From Archaeoglobus sp. JdFR-24 (GTDB taxonomy: Archaea > Halobacteriota > Archaeoglobi > Archaeoglobales > Archaeoglobaceae), in contig MTML01000122.1 in NCBI GenBank assembly GCA_002011215.1, positions 1 through 7,740 of the forward strand: a DNA stretch of 7,740 nucleotides, written 5' to 3'. Below the pieces are notes generated by a model that searched no databases, was not told where the DNA came from, and was given only the letters and a program-made list of their open reading frames with translations. This document shows positions 7,696-7,740 of this stretch, piece after piece. The translations under genes and the position numbers were made by a program. The stretch's first letter is position 1; every line of letters begins with the position of its first letter.

Positions 7696-7740
7696 ATGTT
7701 GTATGCAGGTATGGATGTGCACAAAAAGTTTTGTCAGATC
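7696..7740 (+). CDS. IS110-family transposase, N-terminal fragment
   Basis: Only the first 15 codons are present: MLYAGMDVHKKFCQI. The start Y-x-G-(I/M)-D-V-H-K-K is the hallmark N-terminus of IS110-family transposases. Asp7 would be the first acidic residue of the DEDD (RuvC-like) catalytic set that cuts and rejoins DNA during RNA-guided insertion. The gene runs off the right edge, so the other catalytic residues and the C-terminal serine domain cannot be checked. The ATG is supported by the AGGAGG site seven bases upstream. It points away from gene A, and about 40 bases separate its start from the end of gene A's open frame. The family call rests on few residues but the pattern is very characteristic. 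Whether the element is intact is unknown. Confidence 0.8.
   Translation, partial: MLYAGMDVHKKFCQI

Larger units (their letters stand above)
7656..7740 (+). mobile_element. Left end of an IS110-family insertion sequence (partial)
   Basis: The last bases of the window hold the start of an IS110-family transposase with its own ribosome binding site, facing away from genes A, B and C. The exact left border cannot be read, because IS110 elements usually lack terminal inverted repeats and make no or very short target duplications. Position 7656 is used because gene A's frame ends there (TAA on the minus strand at 7658-7656), so foreign DNA should start at or near this point. The palindrome TTAA at 7656-7659 gives a stop on both strands. 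The rest of the element lies beyond 7740. Confidence 0.65.

Overview
The window is AT-rich and looks archaeal, most likely a member of Candidatus Thermoplasmatota or a related euryarchaeote. The main evidence is a secreted beta-helix protein whose entry motif (IWVDDDW followed by GHTFGYDAFATIQDAINA) I recognise from archaeal surface proteins of that lineage. Both large proteins are dense in N-glycosylation sequons, and an IS110-family element of a type common in archaea adjoins them. The lineage call is inference, because there is no rRNA or housekeeping gene here.

Layout, read in the direction of transcription (right to left on the minus strand). At the far right (about 7656-7740) is the left end of an IS110-family insertion sequence on the plus strand. 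It has a strong ribosome binding site, an inverted repeat that can mask that site, and the first 15 codons of the transposase. Facing it on the minus strand is gene A (7604-3801, 1267 codons), a very long beta-rich protein of unrecognised family with degenerate repeats and at least 30 sequons. It has no signal peptide, and its frame stays open upstream to 7655, next to the IS. The simplest reading is that the IS cut off its 5' end. Gene B (3796-149, 1215 codons) follows after 4 bases, and its ribosome binding site overlaps gene A's stop codon. Gene B is an intact secreted mosaic: signal peptide, an unrecognised N-terminal domain, a right-handed beta-helix, a surface beta domain, and a C-terminal string of Ig-like/OmpL47-like repeats. 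At the left edge gene C begins (ATG at 106, running off the window). It encodes another exported or membrane-anchored protein and may have its own promoter in the 42-base gap.

Together the three minus-strand genes look like a locus for large extracytoplasmic glycoproteins, possibly acting in surface attachment or polysaccharide binding. No enzymatic function can be assigned to A or C. The window is almost fully coding, with no gene-free stretch over 100 bases, no RNA genes and no CRISPR array. The least explained items are the repeat protein A and the hairpin that overlaps the transposase ribosome binding site.
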